This document shows, one piece after another, positions 17,765 to 24,894 of a stretch of DNA of 64,000 bases. This DNA is from Armatimonadota bacterium (lineage in GTDB: Bacteria > Armatimonadota > HRBIN16), in contig BPGT01000004.1 in assembly GCA_026003175.1 (NCBI GenBank), positions 124,001-188,000 on the forward strand, in the 5' to 3' direction. The position numbers and the translations under genes were made by a program. The first letter of the stretch is position 1. Each line of letters starts with the position of its first letter. The notes beneath the pieces are model-generated. The model had not been told where the DNA came from, made no database searches, and saw only the letters and a program-made list of their open reading frames with translations.

Positions 17765-18337
17765 GCCGTAAAAAGCGAAGACCAGTTCCAACACATAATC
17801 CGTCACGGCGACCCAACCGCCTCGCCCGTCGGGCAAGAGTCCTGCCACTGGTTCATCATCGTCTTCGGACATCTCCCTCAATTCCGCCAGCATTTGACGC
17901 AGGGGAAACTGCGCAATGTAGCGTAGCCACCGCCAGACACGACGGCGCACCCGTGCTGGCGGTTCGCCACGAAGGCGGGCGAACTCGCGGACTGCTTCCT
18001 CCAGCGTGCATCCTCGCGCCGACACAATGGCGCAAACCTGTTCAAAGTCAGCGAACCAGGCGATGCGCGGCGGGCGGTATTCGCGCGTTCCGCAATACGC
18101 CTGAAAGCAAGCCGCACCAGCATCAAGGCTACCCGTGTTTTGGAAAACGCGCAGTGCCATCTCAATCGCAGCCACAACGTCCTTGCCTGGGATGCGCGCG
18201 GACAGGGCGACTTTTCGCCTCAACCACGAGGTAGTCCGGGCTGCGAAGCGACGCGCTTCCTCTGGCGACAAACTTCCCCAGATGAAATCCTCCGCCCTCT
18301 CAATCTGCTCGTAAAATTGCTTTCGTGTGTATTTCAT
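17747..18337 (-). CDS. Island protein of unknown function, divergent from the excisionase
   Basis: A 196-aa basic, arginine-rich, mostly helical protein I do not recognise. A region rich in R and W (GEPPARVRRRVWRWLRY) could bind nucleic acid. In phage satellites this divergent position is held by the master repressor, but no clear HTH is seen. Start 18337 is the more family-like MKYTRKQFYEQ; an in-frame ATG at 18379 would lie exactly at the predicted transcription start and give a leaderless mRNA with 14 more residues. Confidence 0.65.
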   Translation of the reverse strand: MKYTRKQFYEQIERAEDFIWGSLSPEEARRFAARTTSWLRRKVALSARIPGKDVVAAIEMALRVFQNTGSLDAGAACFQAYCGTREYRPPRIAWFADFEQVCAIVSARGCTLEEAVREFARLRGEPPARVRRRVWRWLRYIAQFPLRQMLAELREMSEDDDEPVAGLLPDGRGGWVAVTDYVLELVFAFYGEAGAS

Positions 18338-18385
18338 TCCAGACCTGTGACGTTTCGAAAATGGTCGCAAAAAAGCCATCGCCCC

Positions 18386-18414
18386 ATTGTAACATGAAAG
18401 TGGACTTCGGTCAA
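18386..18414 (-). promoter_or_regulatory. Minus-strand promoter in the divergent control region
   Basis: Read on the minus strand: TTGACC, 17 bp, TACAAT. The spacer contains the small inverted repeat AAGTGGACTT. The plus-strand gene starts 18 bp beyond the -35, so one bound regulator could control both directions. Confidence 0.7.
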
Positions 18415-18431
18415 TGGAGGGAGAACGACCT

Positions 18432-18638
18432 GTGAAGAACCTGCTTTCGTGCGGAGACGTTGCTGAAATGTTGGGCGTGACGCGACAGCGCGTTCACATT
18501 TTGCGCCTGACCGGCAAGCTTCGTGGCACGCGACTACGGTCGGGCTGGGTTTACCGGCGCGATGAGGTGGAACGTTACCAGCAGCAACGCGAGGCGTGGC
18601 TGCGAAAGCGAGGGCGACGCAATGAGAACCGCCGTTGA
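18432..18638 (+). CDS. Excisionase/MerR-like helix-turn-helix protein
   Basis: A 68-aa DNA-binding protein of the excisionase type. The winged HTH is clear: SCGDVAEMLGVTRQRVHILR, then GWVYRRDEVERYQQQRE. GTG 18432 is preferred because GGAGGG sits 8 bp upstream; ATG 18414 would precede that site. It overlaps the primase start by 17 bp. In phage satellites such AlpA-like proteins control excision or activate replication genes. Confidence 0.8.
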   Translation: MKNLLSCGDVAEMLGVTRQRVHILRLTGKLRGTRLRSGWVYRRDEVERYQQQREAWLRKRGRRNENRR

Positions 18639-19635
18639 CGCTGCTACCCAATATGCCTCGTTGGGCTACCGCGTCCTCCCCCTGCACGGCACCCGCGACG
18701 GGCGTTGCACCTGCGGGAAAACAGACTGCCCGTCGCCGGGCAAACATCCGCGAACTGCGCACGGGGTAAAGGACGCCTCCGACGACCCAAACGTTATTCG
18801 GCACTGGTGGTCGCGCTACCCCGACGCGAATGTAGGCATCGCCGTGCCTCCCTGCGTGGTGGTGCTTGACATCGACCGCGGCAAAAGAGGTTTGGACAGC
18901 ATTCGCGGAAAAGCGCTGCCCGATGCCGCGCCATGTTGCCGAACCGGCGGTGGTGGTTGGCACTACTGGTTTCGGTCGCCGGACGGTGTCGCGACGAAGA
19001 ACAGCGCCAACATCATGCGAGGCATTGACATCCGCACCGCCGGCGGCTACGTCGTAGCACCGCCAAGCCGACACCAGACGGGACGGAACTACGAGTGGGA
19101 ACAGCCTCTGGTGCCACCGGACGAACTACCGCCAGCACCGGATTGGTTGGTGCAGCTACTTGCTGCGAAAAGCGAGACGGCAAAAACAATCAAGCAGGCT
19201 GCGGTTGCGTCGTGGGGCGAAGGAACACGGCATGAGACGGCGCTGGCGTTAGCGGGTGTGCTTCGCAAACGAGGCGTGCCCCAACCGGAAGCAGAAGCAG
19301 TCATCACAGAGATTGCTTGCGAAGCGCGTGACCCCGAACTGGAAGACCGGCTTCGCGCTGTGCGGGACACTTACGCGAAGCCACCGGAAGCTGTTGCTGG
19401 TTTCTCGCGTCTCCCGCAGCAGCTGCGCGAGGCTGTGGATGCGCACCTGCGCAACGGAAAAGACCACATGCAGGTGATGACAAAGTTTGTGCCACGTCGG
19501 TTCGCAGAGAAGGTTCTGCACCAGCACCGATTCTACTCGTGCGGTGACCTGCGCACTGGCGACTTCTACCGGTCACCACGAAGACGGTGTGTGGCGCGAA
19601 GACGGCGAAGCGTTTCTCGCCAATCTGCTTCGTGA
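18622..19635 (+). pseudogene. Primase-polymerase/helicase, N-terminal part (frameshift 1)
   Basis: A bifunctional primase-polymerase (PrimPol) domain starts at ATG 18622: zinc-like CTCGKTDCPSPGKHPR, catalytic VVVLDIDRG, and GGGGWHYWF. A helical linker follows. The true reading leaves this frame near 19570 (TACCGG): one extra base changes the continuation, which resumes as HHEDGVWRE in the next frame. The whole gene (18622-21013) would be a PrimPol-SF3 helicase replication protein of about 800 aa, the island's replication initiator. Confidence 0.8.
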
Positions 19636-20512
19636 AGGCAACATCTTGCCCGAAGAGTGGAAGCGCGAAAGCCACGTGCGCGAAATTGTGGCGGACATCC
19701 GCGAGTTGTGCTGGCATGAGGACCCGCTACCGACGCCACCCCCGACACTCATACCGTTTGCCAATGGCGTGTTCGACCTGCACACCGGCGTGCTGCGAGA
19801 CTACACACCCGAAGACGGCTTCACCGCCAAACTGCCCTGGCGGTACGACCCTGACGCGCACAGCGAGTTGCTGGCAGTGCGTCTTGGCGCGTTCCCCGAA
19901 GCGGTTCGGACACACTTCTGGGAGTTCCTGGCTTATTGTCTGTGGCGCGGCTACCCCTTGCAACGCGCGTTCTTCTGGATTGGCAAGGGGAGTGCAGGCA
20001 AGTCGTATCTGCTGAAACTGTTGATGTCAGCATTAGGCGCGGAGAACGTGGCGAACGTGACGCTTCATGATTTAAGCGAGAACCGGTTTGCCGTCGCGCA
20101 GTTGCACCGCAAGCTGCTGGCGTACTCCGGCGAACTTCGCTATGACGACCTGGCACAGACGGACGCGCTGAAGAGTTTGACCGGCGGTGACCTTTTGACT
20201 GCTGACCGGAAGTACCGAGACCCTGTCACATTCCGGAACTATGCGAAGTTACTCTTCACCGGCAACGCCCTACCAATGACACACGACCGGACGGACGCTT
20301 TCTACAGACGCGCCTTCATTGTGCGGTTTGAACACCAGTTCGCCGAAGACCCCAGAATTGAGACGGAACTGGACCTGCTGCCACCGGACGTGAGAAGCAC
20401 GCGAGTTCAGCTGGCTTCTCACACAAGCGGTGGCGGTGCTTCAGCGTCTGTTGGAAAATGGGTTCCAGATGACCGGCGACGCGTCGGTTGCAGAGAAGCG
20501 CAGGATGTATGA
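19487..20512 (+). pseudogene. Primase-helicase, D5N/SF3 helicase part (between frameshifts 1 and 2)
   Basis: The real protein uses this frame from about 19571 to 20392. It contains the SF3 helicase core with Walker A (GKGSAGKSYLL), the B-region (KLLAYSGELRYDD) and motif C (KLLFTGNALP), plus the preceding D5N region (LIPFANGVFDLHTG). The frame is lost near 20393, where one extra base breaks the continuation into EAREFSWLLTQAV. No usable start exists for this fragment alone, so it would not be made as a separate helicase. Confidence 0.78.
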
Positions 20513-20615
20513 ACAGCTGTCCGACCCCATACAGCAGTTCATCGAAGAATGCTGCGAACGGACACGCCGGACGGATGATTATATGTGTTCAAGTACGACT
20601 TCACCGCCCGCTTGA
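20430..20615 (+). pseudogene. Primase-helicase, linker fragment (between frameshifts 2 and 3)
   Basis: This short frame (real part about 20394-20582) continues the helicase as VAVLQRLLENGFQMTGDASV and EKRRMYEQLSDPIQQFIEE, a typical helix bundle after an SF3 domain. It is lost at 20583, where a missing base sends the reading to the next frame. Confidence 0.7.
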
Positions 20616-21013
20616 CCGAGTGGCTACAATCACGCGGAATGAACCAATACCAGGCAAGGCGCCTGAATCAGAGAATGCGGGAACTCGGCTTTGAAGAAAG
20701 TCGCAAGGGACCCGAAAAATACTGGGCATGGATTGGCTTGAAATGGCGCGAAGTTCCAGAAGTTCCAGAAGTTCCAGATTCTATAAACCGCCTTAGACTT
20801 GCTTCTAATGAGGTTGTAAATATTGGAACTTCTGGAACTCTTGGAACTGAACCCCGCCAACCGGCAAGCACACAGGCGAACGGACAGGTGGGCTGGTGTG
20901 GCGTGTGTGGCACGACGACCGTGCACCGCCCCTACCGGCTGATGACCGGCGACTGGCACTGGGAGTGCGTCGTGTGTGGCGGCATCCGTCCGGAGGTGTT
21001 GGACGATGGGTAG
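20585..21013 (+). pseudogene. Primase-helicase, C-terminal winged helix and zinc ribbon (after frameshift 3)
   Basis: The frame begins with FKYDFTARLTEWLQSRG, the winged-helix end of D5-type primases. A repetitive linker EVPEVPEVPD follows, then a four-cysteine zinc ribbon (CGVCG and CVVCG). The GTG at 20585 has no ribosome site. The DNA of the linker carries an inverted repeat (see 20752-20847). The stop overlaps the RNase H start. Confidence 0.7.
20752..20847. repeat. Tandem and inverted GTTCCAGAA repeats
   Basis: GTTCCAGAA is repeated in tandem at 20753-20778. About 50 bp downstream, GGAACTTCTGGAAC at 20825-20838 is its reverse complement, followed by a degenerate further unit to 20847. 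The stretch could fold into a long hairpin inside the primase C-terminal coding part. Confidence 0.65.
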
Positions 21014-21467
21014 GAAGCTGGTGCTTTACACGGACGGCAGTGTGCGCAGTGGTGGGCGTGCTGGCGTCGGTGTGGTGGTGGCTACTGAAGACGGCTACCC
21101 GCTGAAGCGACTGGGCGAACCGCTGACGGAACCGGTGACCGTGAACGAGTGCGAGTATATTGCGCTGTTGACCGGACTGCGCGAAGCGTTGCGTCTGGGC
21201 GCGGACAGCGTAGAGGTGTGTCTGGACAGCGAGCTGGTGCGCCAGCAAGTGCTGGGGAACTGGCAGTGCAACCACGAACACTTGCGCCGACTGCGTGACG
21301 AAGCACGGGCACTGCTGGCGCAGTTTCAATCGTGGACGCTTCAGCGCGTGGAAAGCCGGTTCAATCCTCTGGCGCACACTTACGCCAACATTGCAAGCAC
21401 GCAGAACAGACGACGGTTCTTTTGGCAACACCCGCGAAAACACGGCAAAGGAGGTAAACGAAGCATG
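21006..21467 (+). CDS. RNase H-like protein, 3' end probably frameshifted
   Basis: An RNase HI fold with the first three acidic active-site residues visible: D in YTDGS, E in NECEYIALLTGL and D in CLDSELV. The fourth aspartate position reads NPLAHTYAN, so histidine replaces the usual D. ATG 21006 overlaps the primase stop. The open frame runs on to 21722, but a strong AAAGGAGG and ATG at 21465 mark the next gene in the same frame. One frame over, the end would be DGSFGNTRENTAKEVNEA with an ATGA overlap at 21464-21467, so an indel near 21408 is likely. Confidence 0.7.
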
Positions 21468-21904
21468 ATTATTGAGTTCGCAGAACACAGTCCCCTGCCC
21501 ACTGGCAGCTACCCCGCCCGTGGTGGTGGGCGTGGAACCCAGGAGCGGACAGTACGGCGAACAGCTGCAATTCACCTTAGAGGTGACCAACGGCGAACAC
21601 GCTGGGCGTCGGTTGCGGGCGTGGTGCAACCCGTCCACCAGCACCAACGGCAAAGCTCTACCGCTGGGCGCGTGCCCTGCTGGGCGAAGCCCCCACGAGG
21701 TTGGACACTCGCGAGCTGGTAGGGCAAGCGAGTGTCTGGCGCAGGTCGTGCTGCAGCAGTCCGCCTACCGGCACCGTCTACTCGCGTGTGCAAGACCTGC
21801 TGCCCGCTGATGCGCGTACGACCCCTTCCTGGAAGAAGACTGAACCGGCACAGCGGACTGGTGGGCAGCACCCCACCAGTCCCAAAAGGAGTTTCGGAAC
21901 ATGA
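21465..21904 (+). pseudogene. SSB-like/phage recombination-associated protein, multiply frameshifted
   Basis: From ATG 21465 (AAAGGAGG upstream) the protein reads MIIEFAEHSPLPTGSYPAR, then one frame over VVGVEPRSGQYGEQLQFTLE and RRLRAWCN, then another frame LYRWARALLGEAPTRLDTRE, and ends GTVYSRVQDLLPADART with a stop at 21904. The parts fit a small phage-type single-strand-binding-like (OB-fold) protein. At least two indels, near 21523 and 21655, separate them. The stop overlaps the next start (ATGA), so the original gene length is clear. Confidence 0.55.
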
Positions 21905-22008
21905 ACGCGATTCAACAGACCGGCACTGTGCACCTTCTGCTGGCTGACGGGCGTGCTGGAGCAGGGCAGGCTGTTCTGATTGACAAACCTCAGCGCGATT
22001 TCGTATAG
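21901..22008 (+). CDS. 35-aa small protein in the island operon
   Basis: ATG 21901 overlaps the previous stop and has AAAGGAG upstream. The product (MNAIQQTGTVHLLLADGRAG and then QAVLIDKPQRDFV) is not recognised. The overlap and ribosome site support it as real. Confidence 0.5.
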   Translation: MNAIQQTGTVHLLLADGRAGAGQAVLIDKPQRDFV

Positions 22009-22029
22009 TAAACCAGGAGGTAATCACCT

Positions 22030-22281
22030 ATGACGCTTGAACAGCAAATCCAGATTCTTCAGATGGTCGCCGACGCACAGCCCACCTTCAGTGCGGTGGT
22101 CAACGACGTGGCGATGGTGGTTTCGCGCATCGAGCTTGCCCTTCGCGAGATGGAGGGCAGCAGTGACCCCTTCACTCAGTGGCGTGCAGGCAAATTGCGC
22201 AGACGCTTCGCGGACACACTCGCCGCGTTGGCAGCAGCTGGCGTGTCCGTGCCTCTGCCGGTTGAGGGGGTGACGTTATGA
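22030..22281 (+). CDS. Small island protein, 83 aa
   Basis: An unrecognised, mostly helical acidic/amphipathic protein. ATG 22030 is preceded by AGGAGG, and its stop overlaps the next start as ATGA. Conserved coupling suggests it acts with the coiled-coil product that follows. Confidence 0.65.
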   Translation: MTLEQQIQILQMVADAQPTFSAVVNDVAMVVSRIELALREMEGSSDPFTQWRAGKLRRRFADTLAALAAAGVSVPLPVEGVTL

Positions 22282-22769
22282 ACTACCAGCAAGCGGTAGA
22301 ACGCGCGTCGGCACTCATTGCTTCGTGGCGCGAGCTGCTGCAAGATGAGGCGAGACTGCTTGCGAGTGGTGACCGCGAAACCGTGCTTGCCACAATCACA
22401 CGAAAGCACTCGTTGCCCGCCCAGGTGCACTGTGCCATCCTGCAGGCAGCGGAGGCAGCAGCGCAATGGTACGCGCAGTTGGCGCAAGATGAAGAACAGC
22501 GCATCGCCGAGTTGGACGGCGAGTTGCAGCCTCTGCTTGACGAACTCCGCCAGTTGCAGCAGCGTGTGGACGAACTCGTGCGCGAACGGCGTGGTCGCGA
22601 ACACCGGCTGACCGTCCTGCAGACCTGCCAGCGTTCGGCTGCGCAGTTGACCTCGTTGTCCAGCGACCGTGTGACAACGCCAACCGACGCCGAAGCGTGG
22701 CTTGCCAAACTGCCACCCTGCGAGGAGCCACCACCAGCGGAGCCAGCGAAACGCCTCACGGAGGTTTAG
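22278..22769 (+). CDS. Coiled-coil island protein, 163 aa
   Basis: The middle (about residues 60-120) is a long heptad-like coiled coil (ELDGELQPLLDELRQLQQRV). I do not recognise a family. It is coupled by ATGA to the gene before and ends 8 bp before the GTG of the terminase-like gene. A structural or scaffold role is possible, but only inferred from the coiled coil. Confidence 0.65.
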   Translation: MNYQQAVERASALIASWRELLQDEARLLASGDRETVLATITRKHSLPAQVHCAILQAAEAAAQWYAQLAQDEEQRIAELDGELQPLLDELRQLQQRVDELVRERRGREHRLTVLQTCQRSAAQLTSLSSDRVTTPTDAEAWLAKLPPCEEPPPAEPAKRLTEV

Positions 22770-22777
22770 CGACAAAG

Positions 22778-23590
22778 GTGACACTTAAAAAAGGGCGCGA
22801 TTGGCGTGAGAAGTTTCTGGCTGCCCTCGCGCGTGGTTGCAGCGTCAGCCAGGCAGCCAGGCTGGCAGGCGTTTCCAGACAGCACGCCTACCGGTGCAGG
22901 CAGCGCAGCAATACCTTCGCCCAGCAGTGGGAGGACGCTTGGGAACAGGGCACAGACGCGCTGGAGGACGAAGCCGTGCGCCGCGCACTTGCCGGCAGCG
23001 ACACGTTGCTGATGTTCCTGCTGAAGGCACGACGCCCAGAGAAGTACCGCGACAACGTTCGCGTGGAACACGACACTGGGCAGGCGATGCTTGATGCGTT
23101 GGAAGAAGCAATACGCGTGTCAAGGCTAGCTGCCAATAGTGTGGGTTGTTCGCCTGACCCCTCCGATGACGAAGGTCGAGCGTCATCGTGGGGGGATTTT
23201 TTTCTCCACCACGACTGGTTCCCTGTATGCAGCCTTCGCCGTGTGGTGGTGCACAGCGCGCCCGTGTGCGAACCCCTTGACGACCTGCTGCCGTGCTACC
23301 ATTTTCTGATTGCCAGGTCAGGCGCAGTAGCACGCGGGCTGTTCACCCTGGGTGACAACGCCTCACCAGCAACGAGGACAGGGCTACGCGAGGCACACAA
23401 GGAGATTCAACATCGGCAGCGCAGGCGTGCTGGTGGTGGGCACACAGCCCAACGAACGCCAATGGAACAGTCTGGTGCACCTGTGTCGGCGTGCTGTGTT
23501 CGCGCTACCAGCTGGATGTTCGCGACGTGCAGACACACGGCGAACTGGAACCCGACACGAACGACCTTGTGGGGTGGGGCGACCGCTTGA
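22778..23590 (+). CDS. Small terminase-like HTH protein running into an amidase N-terminal half
   Basis: The first about 115 residues match phage small-terminase-like HTH proteins: GCSVSQAARLAGVSRQHAYR, then ALAGSDTLLMFLLKARRPEKY. From about 23190 the same frame reads VVVHSAPV and CYHFLIARSGAVARGLF, the N-terminal half of an N-acetylmuramoyl-L-alanine amidase (endolysin type). The amidase frame is lost near 23380 and resumes in other frames to 23892, so the apparent fusion may itself reflect a lost stop. GTG 22778 is chosen by homology start; GGAGG is 13 bp upstream. Confidence 0.6.
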   Translation: MTLKKGRDWREKFLAALARGCSVSQAARLAGVSRQHAYRCRQRSNTFAQQWEDAWEQGTDALEDEAVRRALAGSDTLLMFLLKARRPEKYRDNVRVEHDTGQAMLDALEEAIRVSRLAANSVGCSPDPSDDEGRASSWGDFFLHHDWFPVCSLRRVVVHSAPVCEPLDDLLPCYHFLIARSGAVARGLFTLGDNASPATRTGLREAHKEIQHRQRRRAGGGHTAQRTPMEQSGAPVSACCVRATSWMFATCRHTANWNPTRTTLWGGATA

Positions 23591-23892
23591 GGGAAGCCAT
23601 CGCCAGCGCACCGCTGCCAGAGTGTGAACCCGAAGAACCGCCAGCCTACGTCAACGTGTTCGTGGGCGACACGAAGCTGCTGGCGAGGCAGGACGGAGGC
23701 GACCTGTGGGTTCCCCGAGCGCAGTTGCGAAGCAGGTCGGCTTGGCTTCCTGAGTTGCCGATGGAGAAGCACGTCATTTACGGCATGGAGTTGGTTTGCG
23801 TACCTTTGCGGTTGGTGCTGTCATCGCTGCACCGGCACGTTGTGTGGGACACCCGCCTTCGCGCCTTGAAACTGGAACCCCTTGAGGAATAA
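23491..23892 (+). pseudogene. Amidase (endolysin-like), C-terminal part
   Basis: The amidase continues in a third frame after an intermediate piece (NIGSAGVLVVGTQPNERQW, 23412-23470). Here it reads QLDVRDVQTHGELEPDTNDL and GWGDRLREAI, the end of an amidase_2 domain. A C-terminal extension of about 80 residues of unknown role follows. The stop is followed at once by the palindrome array. At least two indels break the gene. Confidence 0.55.
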
Positions 23893-23920
23893 AAAAACCG
23901 CTTGCCGTCCACACCGATGC

Positions 23921-24190
23921 TGTCTTGCGATTGTTGCATCAGGTCGCCGAAATTTCGCCGACCTGATGCAAGTTTTGCAATCCAATTGTCTTGCAATTGT
24001 AGCATGAGGTCGCAAATTTTTGCGACCTGACGCAATTTTTGCAATCCAATTGTCTTGCGATTGTGGCATGAGGTCGGCGATTTCGCCGACCTGATGCAAC
24101 TTTTGCAATCCAGGCCAATCAGAACTGTCTCGCAATTGTTGCATCAGGTTACAAAAATTTGTGACCTGACGCAATTTTTGCAATCTAACT
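23921..24190. repeat. Four tandem palindromic units with covarying stems
   Basis: Four units start with TGTCTTGC (or TGTCTCGC) at 23921, 23987, 24051 and 24126. Each carries a stem based on AGGTCG...CGACCT and ends with GCAA-TTTTTGCAATC-like sequence. The tips differ but stay paired: CCGAAA/TTTCGC, GCAAA/TTTGC, GGCGA/TCGCC and TACAAA/TTTGTG. This is non-coding and AT-richer than its surroundings. Possible roles are a replication origin, a structured RNA, or a packaging or regulatory site. Confidence 0.85.
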
Positions 24191-24196
24191 GGTCGC

Positions 24197-24340
24197 TTGA
24201 CACACTTTGCTAGAGAATGCTAAGATGAAAATGACGGCGCGTAGCCGGAACTACCGCCGTCGTGGCGTCCAGCAGGGGCGGTGCTGAACGCGGTTAGATT
24301 GTAGCACCCACTTTTAACCGCTGTCAAGCCCCCTGTTGAG
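24197..24340 (+). ncRNA. Candidate small RNA (or 20-aa peptide) from a strong promoter at the island's right end
   Basis: TTGACA, 18 bp, TAAGAT at 24197-24226 is one of the best promoters in the window. Only a 20-codon basic frame from ATG 24224 follows. The downstream sequence folds: GGTGCT...AGCACC and GCGGTTA...TAACCGC (24278-24322). A small RNA is the likeliest reading; the peptide is the alternative. Confidence 0.4.
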
Positions 24341-24427
24341 ACCGCCGGATTCCTGAAAATTGTCAGTCTGTGGAACACAACATGTAGTGGTTCACGTTCA
24401 GCGGGCACACAACATATTGTGTTTTGA

Positions 24428-24501
24428 AGCAGCGGTCAGCTCGCCGGGCTCATAACCCGGAGGTCGAGGGTTCAAATCCCTCCCCCGCACCCAAGACCGC
24501 T
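24428..24501. repeat. attR, truncated tRNA-fMet copy
   Basis: Identical over 74 bp to 16646-16719. The first ten bases of the tRNA and its promoter are missing here, so this copy is not functional. It marks the right end of the island. The 190 bp after it contain no supported gene. Confidence 0.9.
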
Positions 24502-24699
24502 GGATTGCCCCCTGAAACCGCAGAATCACTCCAGCATCCTGTGCCTCTACCGACCTTGCAATGACACGGGGTTACTGACGTCATCGAAAGTCTCGTCGTT
24601 CGCCATTCATCCGCTTGTCGCGGAACGCTCTTTGCTGGAGGAAGAGGTGGTGAATCAGGTATTTTCAAGAGATTTCTCGAAAGACCTTCATTTCCCTCT

Positions 24700-24885
24700 G
24701 AGGGTGTTCGAAATTGCTGGTTGAATGGATAGATAACCTAACCCCCTTGCCCCCTTCCCTGCAAGGGAAGGGGGAACGCCCCTCTCCTCGTAGGAGAGGG
24801 GACGGGGGTGAGGTAAGGCAGGGATAGCAAGAACGCCTCTCTCCTTGCGCTACAACCAACTTCTCAACAATTCTCGAACACCCTC
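24700..24885 (-). mobile_element. 186-bp MITE, copy 2 (inverted)
   Basis: Reverse orientation of the copy at 14974, with the same two hairpins. Its left flank is TTTCCCTCT (24691-24699). Its right flank is the 9-bp TCGAGCTCT, which separates it from the IS that starts at 24895. The TTTCCCTCT duplication is found again only after the IS, at 25884-25892, so MITE and IS moved as one composite. Confidence 0.9.
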
Positions 24886-24894
24886 TCGAGCTCT

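Larger units (their letters stand above)
16646..24501. mobile_element. 7.9-kb integrative island in tRNA-fMet, PICI-like phage satellite
   Basis: The island is bounded by the 74-bp att repeats and begins with a tyrosine integrase. A divergent gene pair with facing promoters (17747 minus, 18432 plus) comes next, then a primase-helicase, RNase H, SSB-like protein, small genes, a small-terminase-like protein and an amidase. No capsid, portal, tail or large terminase gene is present. This order (integrase, divergent regulator/excisionase, pri-rep, terS) is that of phage-inducible chromosomal islands. At least six reading-frame breaks suggest decay. Confidence 0.8.

Noticed and set aside
22697-22777. 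Earlier start for the small-terminase-like gene
   Set aside because: The extra residues overlap the coiled-coil gene by 73 bp and show no homology; GTG 22778 fits the domain start.
23921-24190. CRISPR array
   Set aside because: The units are palindromic along most of their length and vary in the stem tips; there is no constant repeat alternating with unique spacers, and no cas gene is present.
24450-24668. Minus-strand protein ending GAGEGFEPSTSGL
   Set aside because: This ending is the antisense translation of the tRNA copy in attR, a common false gene call.
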